Positions 7,487 through 8,470 of a stretch of DNA of 8,470 nucleotides are shown here, piece after piece. Both the position numbers and the translations under genes were made by a program. The stretch's first letter is position 1. The number at the start of each line of letters is the position of its first letter. The stretch is taken from NCBI GenBank assembly GCA_947383065.1, contig CANDCB010000029.1, positions 1 through 8,470 of the forward strand, read 5' to 3'. The DNA comes from an uncultured Bacillota bacterium. GTDB taxonomy: Bacteria; Bacillota_I; Bacilli_A; RF39; UBA660. Below the pieces are notes generated by a model. The model worked only from the letters and a program-made list of their open reading frames with translations, searched no databases and was not told the origin of the DNA.

Positions 7487-7515
7487 ATATTATCAAAAAA
7501 AATCTCTATTTTCAA
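7487..7515 (-). promoter_or_regulatory. possible promoter of the tail-anchored gene
   Basis: On the minus strand TTGAAA (7515-7510) and TAATAT (7492-7487) are separated by 17 bases. The -10 matches the consensus in four of six positions. The implied leader would be only about ten bases, so the call is tentative. Confidence 0.3.
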
Positions 7516-7537
7516 ATAATTATGTTTGATGTATAAT
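7509..7537 (+). promoter_or_regulatory. promoter of sufB
   Basis: TTTTCA (7509-7514, four of six consensus positions) and a perfect TATAAT (7532-7537) are 17 bases apart. The start point would fall around 7544-7547, at the candidate start codons of sufB. The -35 overlaps the -35 of the possible divergent promoter on the other strand. Confidence 0.45.
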
Positions 7538-7546
7538 TAATGCGTG

Positions 7547-8470
7547 ATGTTTATGAAAAAGGAATTAAATGAAAACTTTATTATAGAACTTTCTAAAAAT
7601 AAAAACGAGCCAAAGTGGATGCTTGATTTTCGTCTAAAATCATATGCTAAATTTAAAGAGTTAGAAAACCCAAATTTTGGTCCCCAAATAGATATAGATT
7701 TCAATAATTTAACATATTATAAAGGTGAAGCTTTAAAATTAACAAACGATTGGAAAAAAGTTAATTGTAGTGTTCGTAATACTTTTGATAAACTAGGCGT
7801 AATAGAAGCTGAAGAAAAATATCTAGGTGGGGTAACTAATCAATATGAAAGTGAAGTTATCTACCATAATCAGAATTTAAATGATAAAGGTATAATATTT
7901 ACTTCAACTGATGATGCTTTACAAAAATATCCTGAATTATTTAAAGAATATTTCAATCATTTAGTTAATTATGCCGAAAATAAATATACAGCTTTAAATG
8001 GTGCTCTGTGGTCTGGAGGATCTTTCATATATATCCCAAAAGGTGTTAAAGTTTCAAGACCACTCCAAAGTTACTTTCGAATTGAAACAGAATCATTAGG
8101 TCAATTTGAAAGAACAATTATAATTGTTGATGAAGGCGCCGACTTAAGTTATATAGAAGGATGCACAGCTAAAGAATATAGTGTTAGTTCGCTACACGCT
8201 GGTGTTGTGGAAATATTTATCAAAAAAAATGCCCATTGTCGTTATTCTACTATTCAAAATTGGTCAAATGATGTTTATAATTTAGTTACTAAACGAGCTA
8301 TTGTAGATGATAATGGGTTAATGGAATGGGTCGATGGCAACATCGGCAGTAAAGTCACAATGAAATATCCATCTTGTATTTTAAAAGGCGATGGTGCTAC
8401 TGGTAATTCTATTTCTATCGCTTACGCTAAGGCTAATCAAGTACTAGATGCTGGTGCCAAAATGATTCAT
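7547..8470 (+). CDS. sufB: Fe-S cluster assembly protein SufB (3' end outside window)
   Basis: SufB is the scaffold subunit of the SUF machinery and works with SufC (ATPase) and SufD. The frame is open to the window end, giving 308 residues from 7547 or 306 from the ATG at 7553, of about 465 expected. The match to the Bacillus type is close: KNEPKWMLDFRLKSY near the start, FDKLGVIEAEEKYLGGVTNQYESEVIYHN, WSGGSFIYIPKGVKV, GQFERTIIIVDEGADLSYIEGCTA (the conserved Cys is 204 counted from 7553), IQNWSNDVYNLVTKRA, and MEWVDGNIGSKVTMKYPSCILKG, ending at the conserved AGAKMIH. The N-terminus is unusually short. It lacks the KYGF-containing ~25-30 residues that normally precede this point, and an in-frame TAA at 7538-7540 rules out a longer form. 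No ribosome site precedes GTG 7544, ATG 7547 or ATG 7553. sufB appears first in its unit, while in Bacillus it is last in sufCDSUB. Confidence 0.95.
   Translation, partial: MFMKKELNENFIIELSKNKNEPKWMLDFRLKSYAKFKELENPNFGPQIDIDFNNLTYYKGEALKLTNDWKKVNCSVRNTFDKLGVIEAEEKYLGGVTNQYESEVIYHNQNLNDKGIIFTSTDDALQKYPELFKEYFNHLVNYAENKYTALNGALWSGGSFIYIPKGVKVSRPLQSYFRIETESLGQFERTIIIVDEGADLSYIEGCTAKEYSVSSLHAGVVEIFIKKNAHCRYSTIQNWSNDVYNLVTKRAIVDDNGLMEWVDGNIGSKVTMKYPSCILKGDGATGNSISIAYAKANQVLDAGAKMIH

Noticed and set aside
7471..7515. Fifteen-residue N-terminal extension of the minus-strand tail-anchored protein
   Set aside because: No ribosome site precedes the ATG at 7515, whereas AGGTGA sits just before the ATG at 7470.

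Overview
This window comes from an AT-rich bacterial genome (roughly under one third G+C by eye). It looks like a low-G+C Bacillota, most likely a Bacilli or Clostridia relative of the gut-commensal or 'former Tenericutes' kind. The reasons are a Bacillus-type SufB, SpoVS, a SipW-class signal peptidase with a BsaA/CPF_0494-type substrate, strong AGGAG-type ribosome binding sites and compact intergenic spaces. Every tryptophan in the readable genes is TGG and no gene needs an in-frame TGA. The standard bacterial code therefore fits and the Mycoplasma code does not. The exact taxon cannot be read from the sequence.

Layout. (1) 1-834: 3' end of a COG2509-type FAD-dependent dehydrogenase gene, cut by the window edge. 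(2) 886-2253: a single-gene enolase unit with an extended -10 promoter, a hairpin at the expected 5' end of the mRNA, the gene, and an intrinsic terminator. (3) 2344-4540: a four-gene cell-surface cluster. It holds an unrecognised 108-residue protein, SipW-type signal peptidase I, a SipW-dependent BsaA-like matrix/fibre protein, and a Sec-exported protein with a C-terminal NPDTG-plus-membrane-anchor end. A terminator grown into the last stop codon closes it. (4) 4617-4889: spoVS, again with a terminator overlapping its stop. (5) 4899-6757: an unrecognised 242-residue protein with its own extended -10 promoter, then phosphate acetyltransferase, ending at a bidirectional terminator. (6) 6763-7470, minus strand: an unrecognised 235-residue protein with a C-terminal tail anchor. 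(7) 7547-8470: the first 306-308 codons of sufB, transcribed divergently from the tail-anchored gene and cut by the window edge.

How the genes fit together. Enolase and phosphate acetyltransferase belong to fermentative central metabolism (glycolysis, then acetyl-CoA to acetyl phosphate). SufB belongs to Fe-S cluster assembly. The surface cluster is the most interesting part. A dedicated signal peptidase sits directly before its probable substrate, an anchored partner protein follows, and no sortase is in view. This resembles the SipW-dependent biofilm-matrix systems known from Bacillus (TasA) and Clostridium perfringens (BsaA), but its gene content differs. Three proteins (108, 242 and 235 residues) match no family I recognise.

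I see no tRNA, rRNA, CRISPR array, insertion sequence or phage gene. No gene-free stretch exceeds 300 bases.
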